The notes: generated from the sequence alone by a model not told the origin. 64,000 nt of DNA from Paenibacillus antri (GCF_005765165.1 NZ_VCIW01000011.1:62001-126000), one strand, 5' to 3'; shown: positions 41,274 through 49,790, counted from the first letter of the stretch. Made by a program: numbers and translations.

Positions 41274-42914
41274 TTATTGCTTGTAGCGCTCGTAGGCCGC
41301 CGTATAGAGCTCTAAGTAATCCTTCAAGCCCATCCGCTCGATCGTAGCGACGTAGTTGTCCCATTCGCTGAACGGAAGATCGCCGGTAATGAACTTGTCC
41401 GTGCTCTCGCTGACGTACTTGTCGATGTCCGTGTGCAGCGGGGTGAAGCGCGTCAGCTCTTCCGCCGTATACAGGAATTGCGGCCACACCTCTTCCGGCC
41501 AGTACGGCTTCACTTTCTCGGCCGCGGCCATGCTCTCCGGCGAAGCTTCTCCGCCCTTGAACGTCTTGGCGGTCAGCATCGCCGGATACCATCCGCCGGC
41601 CCACGACACGAACTTGGAGGAGTCCTTCAAGTATTCCTCGGTATACTCGAGCGTCCCGTCCGGCTGTTCGGTGTAGCTCAAATCCTTGATGCCCATGAAG
41701 AACAGCTTGCTGCCCTCCTCGCTGTAGAAATAATCGATCCACCGCACCGTCGCTTCGGGATGTTCGTTCTTATCCGTAATGACGAAGGCGCCCGGGTCGA
41801 TGAGCGGGGAGCGCGCCCGCGAGAAGATGCGGTCGCCGTGCGGGCCGCTCAAGGCGGGAGCGCCGACGAAGTGCTCGATCGTCACGCCGCCGATCGCGTG
41901 CGGGCTGTTGGTAACGGACGAGCCGACGAGCCCCTCGTCCATCAGGGCGTTGACCTCCGGACCTTTGATCGTCAGCAAATTTTCGACAAGCAGCCCTTCC
42001 GCGTACAGATTGTGCATGTATTCCAACAGCTCCTTGTACCGCGGATCCGTCGGAATGTACCGCAGCGCGTTCGTCTGCGGGTCGATATCGACCCGGTTGT
42101 GAACGTTCCCGCGGTTGCCGAGCCCCCAGGCTCCTTTCAATTCGTCGAGCAAGGAGCCGTAGCCGCTCGCCGCGTACGGAATTTCGTCGGCTTGACCGTT
42201 GCCGTTGATGTCCGTCGACTTGACGGCCTTCAAGTATTGGTAGTACTCTTCGGTCGTCTCCGGTTCCTTCAGACCGAGCGCGTCGAGGAACGCTTGGTTG
42301 TACCATAGCTTCGAACCGATCAGCACGGAGGTGAAGTCGGGAGCATAGAACGTCGGGAAGCCGTAGATGTTGCCGTCCGGCATCGTCAGCCCGCGCTTCA
42401 CCTCCGGATACTGCTCCAGCATCTTCTTGAAGTTCGGGGCGTACTTGTCGATGAGATCGTTCAGCGGGATAAAGATGCCTTGCTGCCCGTAATTCATCAG
42501 GTCCGCCGTCGACAATCGGGCCGTGTGGAAGGCGTCCGGATAATCGCCGCCCGCCAGCACCAGGTTCCGCTTCTCCGCCAAGCTCTCCGCCGGCGTCAAC
42601 TGGAAATCCACCTCGACGTTCGTCATCTTCGCGTACTGCTGCCAGACGGGCAGCGCGTTCCAATCCGCCGGCGCGGACGCCGCCTTCCCGGCGAAGAACG
42701 TCAGCTTGATCGGCTCCTGCACGATCGGGAACCCGCTTTCGCTGACGGCGGAGCCGCCTTGCCCTTCGGTCGCTTGCCCTTCGGTCGCTTGCTCGCCGGA
42801 CGGCGCGGCTTCTCCCGGCGGCGGCGTGCCCGCGTCGTTCGAGCATGCGGCCAGCATGCTTGCCGTCATGACGCTCGCGAACATGGCGCGAGTCCAACGT
42901 TTCGTTTTCAACAT
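41274..42914 (-). CDS. extracellular solute-binding lipoprotein of a carbohydrate ABC importer
   Basis: 546-aa lipoprotein of the LplA/YtcQ type. The lipobox is SMLAAC with Cys24 as the lipidated residue; a Gly/Gln/Thr-rich spacer with a repeated ATEGQ segment (about 40-55) follows. It then shows the two-lobe substrate-binding fold. Such proteins deliver oligosaccharides to the two permeases encoded directly upstream. The length of about 540 aa is usual for this Paenibacillus-rich family. ATG 42914 after GGGAGGG. Confidence 0.9.
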   Translation of the reverse strand: MLKTKRWTRAMFASVMTASMLAACSNDAGTPPPGEAAPSGEQATEGQATEGQGGSAVSESGFPIVQEPIKLTFFAGKAASAPADWNALPVWQQYAKMTNVEVDFQLTPAESLAEKRNLVLAGGDYPDAFHTARLSTADLMNYGQQGIFIPLNDLIDKYAPNFKKMLEQYPEVKRGLTMPDGNIYGFPTFYAPDFTSVLIGSKLWYNQAFLDALGLKEPETTEEYYQYLKAVKSTDINGNGQADEIPYAASGYGSLLDELKGAWGLGNRGNVHNRVDIDPQTNALRYIPTDPRYKELLEYMHNLYAEGLLVENLLTIKGPEVNALMDEGLVGSSVTNSPHAIGGVTIEHFVGAPALSGPHGDRIFSRARSPLIDPGAFVITDKNEHPEATVRWIDYFYSEEGSKLFFMGIKDLSYTEQPDGTLEYTEEYLKDSSKFVSWAGGWYPAMLTAKTFKGGEASPESMAAAEKVKPYWPEEVWPQFLYTAEELTRFTPLHTDIDKYVSESTDKFITGDLPFSEWDNYVATIERMGLKDYLELYTAAYERYKQ

Positions 42915-42973
42915 TCCTAACCCTCCCTAATCTAGATTGAACATGCTATGTGCGAACAAAGGCTTGCCTAGGA

Positions 42974-43855
42974 TTAGCCCTTGAGTGCGCCGATCATCAT
43001 GCCTTTCACGAAATATTTCTGCAGGAACGGGTACAGCAGAAGCACCGGTACGTTCGCCACGAGCACGATCGCGTATTTGATCGCTTCCGCCTCCATCAGG
43101 TACGTCTGGGTCGACGCGTTCATGCTGCCGGCCATCTGGTCGACCTCGGACTTGATCAAGATTTCTCTCAGGAACAGCTGCAACGGGTACAGCTCGCGGT
43201 CGTTCAGATAAATCAACGCGTTGAAGTAAGAATTCCAGTGGCCGACGCCGTAAAACAATATCATCACCGCAATAATCGGCATCGACAGCGGAAGCACGAT
43301 CCGCCAGAGCGTCTGGAAGTTGGAGCAGCCGTCGATCGCCGCGGACTCTTGAATTTCGTTCGGAATGCTGGTCTGGAAGAAGGTTCGCATGATGATGATG
43401 TTCCAGACCGAGACGGCTCCCGGGACGATCAGCGCCCACATCGTGTTGACGAGGCCGAGATTCTTAACGAGCAAGTATGTAGGGATCAAGCCTCCGCTGA
43501 AAAACATCGTAAAGACGATGAAGGCGGTAATCGCGTGGCGCCCCGCGAAATCCTTGCGCGACAGCGGATAGGACGCCAAGACGGTCATGATCAAGTTGAG
43601 CGAGGTGCCCAGCGCCGTGTAAAGGATCGTATTGCCGTACCCGGTCAAAATTTCCCGATTGGCGAAGATGCGTTCATACCCGACGAACGACAGCTCCTTC
43701 GGGAACAGCCACATCTCCCCGCGCAGCACCGTAAGCGGGTTGCTGATCGAGGCGCTGGCGACGAAGACGAGCGGATACAAGACGACGAGGAGAATGACGG
43801 ACAAGACGGCATAAATGATGATTCCTACGATTCTATCGGATAACGTGTCGCGCAT
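42974..43855 (-). CDS. carbohydrate ABC transporter permease (MalG/YtcP type)
   Basis: 293-aa inner-membrane permease with six transmembrane segments and the EAA loop that contacts the ATPase (ESAAIDGCSNFQTLWRIVLP, about 185-205). The C-terminus (LQKYFVKGMMIGALKG) is the typical ending of this family. It partners with the permease encoded 13 bases upstream and with the binding protein downstream. No ATPase gene is nearby, so a shared MsmX-type ATPase elsewhere is expected. Confidence 0.92.
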   Translation of the reverse strand: MRDTLSDRIVGIIIYAVLSVILLVVLYPLVFVASASISNPLTVLRGEMWLFPKELSFVGYERIFANREILTGYGNTILYTALGTSLNLIMTVLASYPLSRKDFAGRHAITAFIVFTMFFSGGLIPTYLLVKNLGLVNTMWALIVPGAVSVWNIIIMRTFFQTSIPNEIQESAAIDGCSNFQTLWRIVLPLSMPIIAVMILFYGVGHWNSYFNALIYLNDRELYPLQLFLREILIKSEVDQMAGSMNASTQTYLMEAEAIKYAIVLVANVPVLLLYPFLQKYFVKGMMIGALKG

Positions 43856-43868
43856 CGGCGTCCCCCCC

Positions 43869-44780
43869 TTACCAAAGACTCGTTTCGTTCACTTTGCGCG
43901 CCGCCTGATTCACGAGGACGAGCAGGATGCAATTAATGACGGAGTTGAACAGGCCGACGGCCGCGGAGAAACTGTACTCCGCTCCGATGATGCCCCGCTG
44001 GTACACGTAGGTGGAGATGACGTCGGAGCTTTCCAAGTTCAGAGAATTCTGCATCAAGTAGATTTTCTCGAAGCCGATCCCCATGATGCTGCCCACGTTC
44101 AAGATGAGCAGGATGACGACGGTGGGCAGAATGCCCGGCAGATTGATGTGCCAGATGCGGCGCAGCCGGCTGGCGCCGTCGACCCTCGCCGCCTCGTGCA
44201 GCGTCGGGTCGATGCCCGCGAGCGCCGCGAGGTAGATGATCGAGCTCCATCCCATCCCTTGCCAGACGCCGGAGAAGACGAAGATCGTCTTGAACCACTC
44301 GGGCTCGGTCAAGAAGGAGATCGTCTCGCCGCCGAACGCGCGAATGACGTGGTTGACGACGCCGTATTGCGGATTCAAGAAAATGAAGACCAGGCCCACC
44401 ATCACGACGGTCGACAAAAAGTGCGGCGCGTAGGTGACGGTTTGGACGAGCCGCTTGAAGAACGTGCTTCGGACTTCGTTGATCAGCAGCGCAAGAAGGA
44501 GCGGAACCGGAAACCCGACGGCCAGCTCGTATAAGTTGATGCCGATCGTGTTCTTGATCAATCTCCAAAAATAGTAACTGTTGAAGAACCGTTCGAAGTG
44601 GTCGAAGCCCGTCCATACGCTCCCCCATATGCCCTTAGCCGCGACGAAATGCTTGAACGCGATCTGAACCCCGTACATCGGGACGTAGTCGAAAATGACG
44701 AAGTACGCGATCACCGGAGCGATCATGACGTATAAATCCCAATTTTTCCGCAGCGACCTGCGGAGCACCGCTAGTTTCAA
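43869..44780 (-). CDS. carbohydrate ABC transporter permease (LplB/YteP type)
   Basis: 303-aa membrane permease, the MalF-like partner. It starts with the typical N-terminus (NWDLYVMIAPVIAYFVIFDY, VPMYGVQIAFK) and carries the EAA motif LHEAARVDGASRLRRIWHIN (about 205-225). The start codon is TTG at 44780, seven bases after GGGGGG; no ATG is suitable. First transporter gene in the operon, after the Gfo/Idh dehydrogenase gene. Confidence 0.92.
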   Translation of the reverse strand: MKLAVLRRSLRKNWDLYVMIAPVIAYFVIFDYVPMYGVQIAFKHFVAAKGIWGSVWTGFDHFERFFNSYYFWRLIKNTIGINLYELAVGFPVPLLLALLINEVRSTFFKRLVQTVTYAPHFLSTVVMVGLVFIFLNPQYGVVNHVIRAFGGETISFLTEPEWFKTIFVFSGVWQGMGWSSIIYLAALAGIDPTLHEAARVDGASRLRRIWHINLPGILPTVVILLILNVGSIMGIGFEKIYLMQNSLNLESSDVISTYVYQRGIIGAEYSFSAAVGLFNSVINCILLVLVNQAARKVNETSLW

Positions 44781-44822
44781 TGACCATCCCCCCTTGTTCG
44801 CAGGCGATGCGGAAGCCGCCCG

Positions 44823-45977
44823 CTATGCGTCGAGCATCCATGCTTCGGGAGGCTTCACCCGGACGACGCCGCCCCCCTGCCGAATCGATTCGGTGGCGGC
44901 GCAGCCGACCGCGATGCTCATGCGTCCCGCGATCGGCGGGGCGACGGGCGGCTTGCCCTCCAGGATCATGTCGACGAAATCCTCGCAAATTTTCGGATCC
45001 GCCCCGTTGTGCGAGCCTTCGGCCTTCTTGATGTCGTACACTCGGTCCGACAAGTCCTTCCACGTGTTCGACTTGCGCGTCCGCAAGTAGACCTTCTGCT
45101 CTTCTTCGTTGTTTTCGATCCGTCCGTGCGTGCCGATGACGGTGTAGTTCCGCTGATAATCCGGGGTGAACAAACATTGCGAGTAAGACGCTTTAATGCC
45201 GCCCTCCAGCTCCATCAGCACCATACTGTTGTCTTCGACGTCCACCTCTTCCCGGAACGCGCATTGCACCAAGGCGCCGGTCCGGGCTTCGGGGCAGCGG
45301 TGCTTCTCGGCGCAGTCGGGGCAGGTGAGCCCGTTGGGCTTGTCTCCGCCGAAGTAGTCCAATCCCCCGAAGGCGCTCACCTTAACGGCGTACCGTCCGG
45401 TCAGCCAATGGATGATGTCGATGTCGTGAGAAGCTTTCTGCAGCAGCAGCGATGTCGTGCGCTTCGAGCTGCCGTGCCAGCTATGATAGTAATAATCGCT
45501 GCCGAGGCCTACGAAATGCCTTACCCATACCGCCTTCACGTCCCCGATTTCCCCGGCCGCGATGATCTCCTTCATCGTCCGGTACATGTTCATATACCGC
45601 ATGTTGAAGCCGATCATGAAGTGCTTGCCGGAGCGGCGCCAGGCCTCCAGGATGCGGTCGCAGCCCTCGACCGTAATCCCGAGCGGCTTCTCGCAATAGA
45701 CGTGCTTCCCAGCCATGAGCGCGGCCGCGGCATGCTCCTCGTGAAGATCGTCCGGAGAGGCGACGACGATCGCGTCGATATCCGGCCTTGCGAGCAGCTC
45801 GCGATAATCGCTTGTCACGAAGGCTTCCGGGTTGATCCGGTCGCGGAATTTCTCCAACCGGCTCGGGTCGATGTCCGCGCCCGCCACGACCGCCGATCTT
45901 CCGTCCGGTCGATGCCAATACTTGGCGAACCCCGATCTCCAGCCGAGACCGATCACCCCGATGCGAAGCTGTTCCAT
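44823..45977 (-). CDS. Gfo/Idh/MocA family oxidoreductase
   Basis: 384-aa NAD(P)-dependent sugar or inositol dehydrogenase-type protein. N-terminal Rossmann fold (IGVIGLGWRSG, about 6-16), EKPLG (about 93-97) with the conserved lysine, then the C-terminal beta-sheet domain that binds substrate. Four cysteines in LTCPDCAEKHRCPEA and VQC (about 215-240) may bind a metal; this insert occurs in some family members. The product probably acts on the sugar imported by the neighbouring transporter. ATG 45977 after GAGGAGAG, 16 bases from lacI-type gene stop. Confidence 0.9.
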   Translation of the reverse strand: MEQLRIGVIGLGWRSGFAKYWHRPDGRSAVVAGADIDPSRLEKFRDRINPEAFVTSDYRELLARPDIDAIVVASPDDLHEEHAAAALMAGKHVYCEKPLGITVEGCDRILEAWRRSGKHFMIGFNMRYMNMYRTMKEIIAAGEIGDVKAVWVRHFVGLGSDYYYHSWHGSSKRTTSLLLQKASHDIDIIHWLTGRYAVKVSAFGGLDYFGGDKPNGLTCPDCAEKHRCPEARTGALVQCAFREEVDVEDNSMVLMELEGGIKASYSQCLFTPDYQRNYTVIGTHGRIENNEEEQKVYLRTRKSNTWKDLSDRVYDIKKAEGSHNGADPKICEDFVDMILEGKPPVAPPIAGRMSIAVGCAATESIRQGGGVVRVKPPEAWMLDA

Positions 45978-45993
45978 GTTGGTCTCTCCTCCT

Positions 45994-47049
45994 CTAGCGT
46001 ATCCGGGTCGCGTCGGACGATTGTCTGACGATCAGCCGGTGCGGCATCAGCAGCTTGAACGGCAGCGGGTGATCCCCGTTCATCTGATCGACCAGCACCT
46101 TGGCCGCCATCTCGCCCATCTCGGTCTTCGGGATGTGAACCGTCGAGAGCGGAGGAGATGTGTACTGGGAAATCTCGATGTTGTCGAGCCCGACGAAGGC
46201 GACGTCCTCGGGAATCCGAAGGCCCATCTCGGCCGCGGCCCGCATGGCGGAGATGCCCATCATGTCGCTCGCGGCGAATACGGCCGTCGGCCTCTCGTCG
46301 GGCGGAAGGCGCATCATGTCCGACATTCGCTCGAAGCTGACGTTGACGTCCCATTCCGTATTCGCGATCCAACGGGGATCGATGTCGAGACCCGCCTCCT
46401 GCATGGCGAACCGGTAGCCGCGGTACCGCTTCTCCCGCTCCATGTCGCCGGTCAGCCCCGCGCCTCCGATGAACGCGATCCGACGGTGGCCCCGGTCGAT
46501 CAAGTGCTGCACGGCCGCGCCCGCCGCGCCGACCCGATCGTACATGACGACCGGAATCGTCGGATCGGAGACGTCGATGCCGACGACGACGGGGACGATG
46601 CTTTTGACCGCTTCGTACGCCTCCTCGGGAATCCGCTCGATCAAGATGATGCCGTCCAGCTTCGCGTCTTGCACAAGCTTCCGCAGCACCGTCTCCCCCC
46701 GAAGCTCTTCGATCGGGATGACGTATGAGAGTACGCAATTCAGCTCCGTCAGCTTCTTCTCGACGCCCGCCAAGATCGGCGAGAAATACGGATGGTTGTA
46801 TTTGTTTTGCGGGACGGACACGATGCAGCCGACCTGCCGGAACGCGGCGGCGCGCGGCGTTCGCTTATAAGGCTCGACCGGCGCGGCCGCAGGCGCCTCG
46901 CCGGCGAGGTAGCCCAGCGCCTTAGCGGTCTTGATGACCCTCACCTTCGTCTCTTGGCTGATATGTCTGCTAGAGTCGTTATTCAATACACGGGATACGG
47001 TAGAGATGGACACCCCCACTTGGAGGGCGATGTCTTTCAAAGTCGGCAA
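45994..47049 (-). CDS. LacI family transcriptional regulator
   Basis: 351-aa repressor. The N-terminal helix-turn-helix TLKDIALQVGVSISTVSRVL is typical; a periplasmic-binding-protein-like sensor domain follows (IDGIILIERIPEE, HRRIAFIGGAGLTG, AVFAASDMMGISAMRAA). The start is probably TTG 47049 (PTLKDIA), since AAGGGGGT lies about seven bases before it; a further TTG at 47073 would leave the ribosome binding site inside the gene. It is first in the operon with the dehydrogenase, transporter and DUF4091 genes. Dyads around its promoter suggest autorepression, which would also control the downstream genes. Confidence 0.9.
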   Translation of the reverse strand: MPTLKDIALQVGVSISTVSRVLNNDSSRHISQETKVRVIKTAKALGYLAGEAPAAAPVEPYKRTPRAAAFRQVGCIVSVPQNKYNHPYFSPILAGVEKKLTELNCVLSYVIPIEELRGETVLRKLVQDAKLDGIILIERIPEEAYEAVKSIVPVVVGIDVSDPTIPVVMYDRVGAAGAAVQHLIDRGHRRIAFIGGAGLTGDMEREKRYRGYRFAMQEAGLDIDPRWIANTEWDVNVSFERMSDMMRLPPDERPTAVFAASDMMGISAMRAAAEMGLRIPEDVAFVGLDNIEISQYTSPPLSTVHIPKTEMGEMAAKVLVDQMNGDHPLPFKLLMPHRLIVRQSSDATRIR

Positions 47050-47082
47050 GCGACCGACCCCCTTTTTGCGCAATTACCCAAA

Positions 47083-47095
47083 TTTTGGGCCAAAG
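47083..47095. promoter_or_regulatory. operator-like dyad, downstream site
   Basis: TTTTGGGCCAAAG, overlapping CCCAAA-T-TTTGGG (47077-47089). It lies a few bases to about 20 bases downstream of the predicted transcription start of the LacI gene, a position where repressor binding blocks initiation. It shares TTTGGGC with the upstream dyad. Confidence 0.5.
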
Positions 47096-47106
47096 TTGCC
47101 AAGCAA

Positions 47107-47136
47107 ATAATATCAGCGCGTTCACGACACCGTCAA
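47107..47136 (-). promoter_or_regulatory. sigma-A promoter of the LacI-transporter operon
   Basis: Minus strand: TTGACG (47136-47131), 18 bases, TATTAT (47112-47107). Both hexamers are close to consensus, and the promoter lies 58 bases from the predicted start codon. It is flanked on both sides by TTTGGGC-type dyads. Confidence 0.7.
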
Positions 47137-47161
47137 TTGAATTTTGCGTAAATTGTTAAAC

Positions 47162-47173
47162 TTTGGGCCCAAA
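47162..47173. promoter_or_regulatory. operator-like perfect palindrome, upstream site
   Basis: TTTGGGCCCAAA is a perfect 12-bp palindrome, 26 bases upstream of the -35 element. LacI-family operators are even palindromes of this kind, though most have a central CG. With the site at 47083-47095 it could allow DNA looping over the promoter (centre-to-centre spacing about 78 bases). Confidence 0.5.
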
Positions 47174-47217
47174 TTTACATATCATTAATCGATTCTCTCC
47201 GTCAGCGGAACGGCAAA

Positions 47218-47260
47218 GAGGCCTTCCCGCGCCATGCGGGAAAGCCTCCGTCCTTTTTTT
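47218..47260. terminator. bidirectional terminator-like hairpin after the DUF2961 gene
   Basis: GAGGCCTTCCCGC (47218-47230) pairs with GCGGGAAAGCCTC (47236-47248) with one mismatch. On the plus strand it is followed after five bases by seven T residues (47254-47260); on the minus strand CTTTGCC follows. It lies 16 bases after the DUF2961 stop codon and before the LacI promoter region. Confidence 0.6.
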
Positions 47261-47275
47261 CCGATTCGGCTTCGC

Positions 47276-48412
47276 CTATTCCTTCTTCTCCGTCTTCGTT
47301 TCGTCGCCCCATAACGTCGCGCCGCCGCCCATCGACTGCCTCCAAGCGTGGCGCCACCGGTGAACGTCCATGAAGCCGATCGGCTTCATGTTCGCCCGCC
47401 CTTCGCGGTTCGCGATCGCCGGGAACGGCTTGTGCGGCTCCGCTTGGTACCAATACGCGACCGTCGCGAGGTCCAACGTCAGGCTGTTGTCGTGTCCGTG
47501 CTCGATGCTCGCGCGCAGCGACTTGTCGAAGTAAACGGGGTCTTCGAGCAGGAACCGGTAACAATGCGTCCGCCCCATCCACCCGAGCTTGTCGGGGACG
47601 CGCGCGTAGCCGAAATACGGGTGCGAATACACCTCGTTCGGGCACCACGAGCTGTTGAAGAAATCCTCCGTCCCGGTGCCGTGCAACGAGCCCGGCCAGT
47701 CCTCGCCGTCGATCAGCCACATGTCGTCTCCTTCCCCGTACCACATCGGGCCCGGGCTGTCGACGTAATAGTTCAAGCCGACGAAATGCCCCTTCCCTTC
47801 GATGTCCGCGAAGACGTAATTATGCCTGTCCGTTGCGTTATTCCCTTGCGGCGCCACTACGCCCCACTCCGTCTCGCCTTCCTCCGGGCGCACCTCGGTC
47901 AGCTCCCGGTTCCACCATGCGTGGAATCGGCCGAGCGAATCGGGAATGCTCTCGTGCCGCTCGTAATCGATGTAATAATACAAGCTCGCAAGCTCCGATT
48001 CCGAATCGTTCTCCAACGTAATGCGCGCGCCGGCGCCGAACGGCATCGGGAAGTAACAGTTCAACGCCCTGCCCTGATGCGGCGCCGCGGCGAGCGGCAG
48101 CGAAGCGAAGTTGTATTCTTCCCCCCAGCCTTGTCCGAAAAAGTCGCCTAACGGCGACAGGACGCTCGGCTCTTCTTCGCCGTCCCAATACATGCGGAGA
48201 ACCGCGTTTCGGCGGATGAACTTGTCCTGCGTGTTCAGCGTCATCCATATATGCTTGACGATGCCGGCTCCCTCGATCGACGCCAGCTCGACCGTCTCGC
48301 CCGGCGCCAAGCGGATAAAGTCCTTGTTGCCGCCCGTCCGATCGTAACTCGATATTCGCTTCGTCTTCACCTTATTTTGCAATTGCATGATATTCGCCAA
48401 TGGTCCCGGCAT
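47276..48412 (-). CDS. DUF2961 (GH172-type) glycoside hydrolase
   Basis: 378-aa cytoplasmic protein (no signal peptide) with the full DUF2961 pattern: GAGIVKHIWMT, LRMYWDGEEEPSV, PLGDFFGQGWG, ALNCYFPMPFG, GPMWYGEGDDMWLIDGE and GTGTEDFF-N-SW (about 225-245). DUF2961 founded family GH172, whose studied members act on alpha-D-fructofuranosides or D-arabinofuranosides. Which sugar is used here is an inference. ATG 48412 follows GGAGGT by ten bases; the longer open frame to 48556 runs across the divergent promoter region and is rejected. It is divergent from an AraC gene that probably controls it. Confidence 0.88.
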   Translation of the reverse strand: MPGPLANIMQLQNKVKTKRISSYDRTGGNKDFIRLAPGETVELASIEGAGIVKHIWMTLNTQDKFIRRNAVLRMYWDGEEEPSVLSPLGDFFGQGWGEEYNFASLPLAAAPHQGRALNCYFPMPFGAGARITLENDSESELASLYYYIDYERHESIPDSLGRFHAWWNRELTEVRPEEGETEWGVVAPQGNNATDRHNYVFADIEGKGHFVGLNYYVDSPGPMWYGEGDDMWLIDGEDWPGSLHGTGTEDFFNSSWCPNEVYSHPYFGYARVPDKLGWMGRTHCYRFLLEDPVYFDKSLRASIEHGHDNSLTLDLATVAYWYQAEPHKPFPAIANREGRANMKPIGFMDVHRWRHAWRQSMGGGATLWGDETKTEKKE

Positions 48413-48510
48413 ACTGAACGCAACCTCCGATCGGGTTCTGATTTCCCTTCGATTATACCGCCGATGCCGCGGAATGAATTTAGCCTCGGTTGTACAACGT
48501 TTATCAATTT

Positions 48511-48542
48511 TTGCTTTCGCAGGAGGCATTCCATGATATAAT
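48511..48542 (+). promoter_or_regulatory. possible promoter of the divergent AraC gene
   Basis: A perfect TATAAT at 48537-48542 lies 47 bases before the GTG start. The -35 side is poor: TTGCTT at 48511-48516 has a 20-base spacer. This may indicate dependence on an activator. Confidence 0.35.
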
Positions 48543-48589
48543 CGCCGGTAAATCAAACCTTACACTACATTCGCTCGGAGGGGATCGTC

Positions 48590-49348
48590 GTGCTGGCGTC
48601 TTTCCAATACGTGTTTTGGCGGGGCAAGCGGCAATTTCTGCTGGAGGCGGACACGAACGCGGCTTGGGTGCTGTTCGCCGTCGAGGACGGCGCCTTCCGC
48701 TTCCGCGTCGGGAGCGCCGCGGGCGTCGCCGAGGCGGGCGACGTCGTCGCCTGTCCGCCGGGGACGCTGTTCCATCGCCATGCGCTGTCCCCCGTCACCT
48801 TCCACTTCCTTCGTCTCGAGCTGGACGACCCGTCTCCCGCTTACCTCTCGGAGGGCAAAGTCCGCGTCGCGAACCGTTCGAGACTCGCTTCCGATCTGGT
48901 TTTGCTGCGGCGCTTCGCGGAGGATCCGTCGCCGGAAGCGGAACGGTTGAAGCGCCATCTGCTGGAGGATATAATCTCCTTCTGCTTCCAGGACCGCGGC
49001 CGGGAAGCCGATAAATCCTCGGAGGATGCGCGGATGACGAGCGCGGCCGCGCTCATTCGCGACCGGGCCGGCGAGAAGGCGTTCGGCATCCGCCAAGCCG
49101 CGGAGGCCGCGGGCCTTACGCCCGTCCAATTTTCCCGCAAATTCCAAGCCGCCTTCCGCACGACGCCCGTCCGCTACTTGACGGAATGCCGCATCAAGCT
49201 TGCCAAGGAGCTGCTGGCGGACACGAACTTGACGCTCGAAGAGATCGCCCCCCGCTGCGGATACGAGAACGCCTTCTATCTTAGCCGCGTCTTCAAGCAA
49301 GTCGTCTCGACCTCGCCCTCGGCGTACCGGAAGGCGTGTCAGGTGTAG
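48590..49348 (+). CDS. AraC family transcriptional regulator
   Basis: 252-aa regulator with a short cupin-like N-terminal sensor domain (about 1-95) and a C-terminal AraC double helix-turn-helix (IRQAAEAAGLTPVQFSRKFQ, then LEEIAPRCGYENAFYLSRVF). GTG start at 48590 behind GGAGGGGATCG. Divergently placed from the DUF2961/GH172 gene with 177 bases between the starts, so the latter is its likely target. Confidence 0.87.
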   Translation: MLASFQYVFWRGKRQFLLEADTNAAWVLFAVEDGAFRFRVGSAAGVAEAGDVVACPPGTLFHRHALSPVTFHFLRLELDDPSPAYLSEGKVRVANRSRLASDLVLLRRFAEDPSPEAERLKRHLLEDIISFCFQDRGREADKSSEDARMTSAAALIRDRAGEKAFGIRQAAEAAGLTPVQFSRKFQAAFRTTPVRYLTECRIKLAKELLADTNLTLEEIAPRCGYENAFYLSRVFKQVVSTSPSAYRKACQV

Positions 49349-49383
49349 CCGCTTACCGCCACGAACCGGCGCACCTGAGCCAC

Positions 49384-49456
49384 ATAACTGCAGTTTCGCA
49401 GCTATTCCTTCATGGAAGGGATGCTGCGAGCGAAATCGCTGTATTTCTGCAGTTAT
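49384..49456. repeat. hairpin-forming dispersed intergenic element, copy 2
   Basis: The 73-bp element is bounded by perfect 10-bp inverted ends, ATAACTGCAG (49384-49393) and CTGCAGTTAT (49447-49456). An inner CGCAGC/GCTGCG pair and TTCCTTC/GGAAGGGA form a second hairpin. It lies between convergent genes (AraC and the small membrane protein). A related end sequence is at 4515-4532. It has no coding capacity, so it looks like a REP- or MITE-like element. Confidence 0.6.
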
Positions 49457-49471
49457 TGGCTATCCAGACGC

Positions 49472-49494
49472 AAAAAAACGCCCCGAAGGGCGTT
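49472..49494 (-). terminator. intrinsic terminator after the small membrane protein gene
   Basis: On the minus strand AACGCCC (49494-49488), loop TTCG, GGGCGTT (49483-49477), then TTTTT to 49472. A compact textbook terminator, 20 bases after the stop codon. Confidence 0.9.
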
Positions 49495-49514
49495 CCCGTC
49501 GCGGCCGGCGCGCC

Positions 49515-49790
49515 TTACTGGCCGCGGCGGACGAGCCGGCGCTCGATCAGCTGCGCCAGCTGGCGGCGGCGATGCTTCTTCACGCGGTCCAGCTGCGCGT
49601 CCATCTCTTCGTCTACGCGCAATATCGCGTGCAGATGCGACGCCACGATCGCGAGCGCGAACAGCAGCCACAGGGCGCTGAATATCGTCGGCAGCGTCCA
49701 GCCTTCCCCGATCGACAGCCGCGGCACGGCGTAAATCAACATGCCGAGCGCGGCGCTCATATACAAGATGTGCTTCGTCGTCTTGTTCAT
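49515..49790 (-). CDS. small two-helix membrane protein of unknown function
   Basis: 91-aa protein with two hydrophobic segments (about 8-24 and 36-55) and a highly basic C-terminal tail after an acidic patch (VDEEMDAQLDRVKKHRRRQL). No family is recognised. ATG 49790 lies eight bases after GGGGAG; a GTG directly in front (49793) is an alternative start. It has its own strong terminator. It is divergent from the ATP-grasp operon. Confidence 0.65.
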   Translation of the reverse strand: MNKTTKHILYMSAALGMLIYAVPRLSIGEGWTLPTIFSALWLLFALAIVASHLHAILRVDEEMDAQLDRVKKHRRRQLAQLIERRLVRRGQ

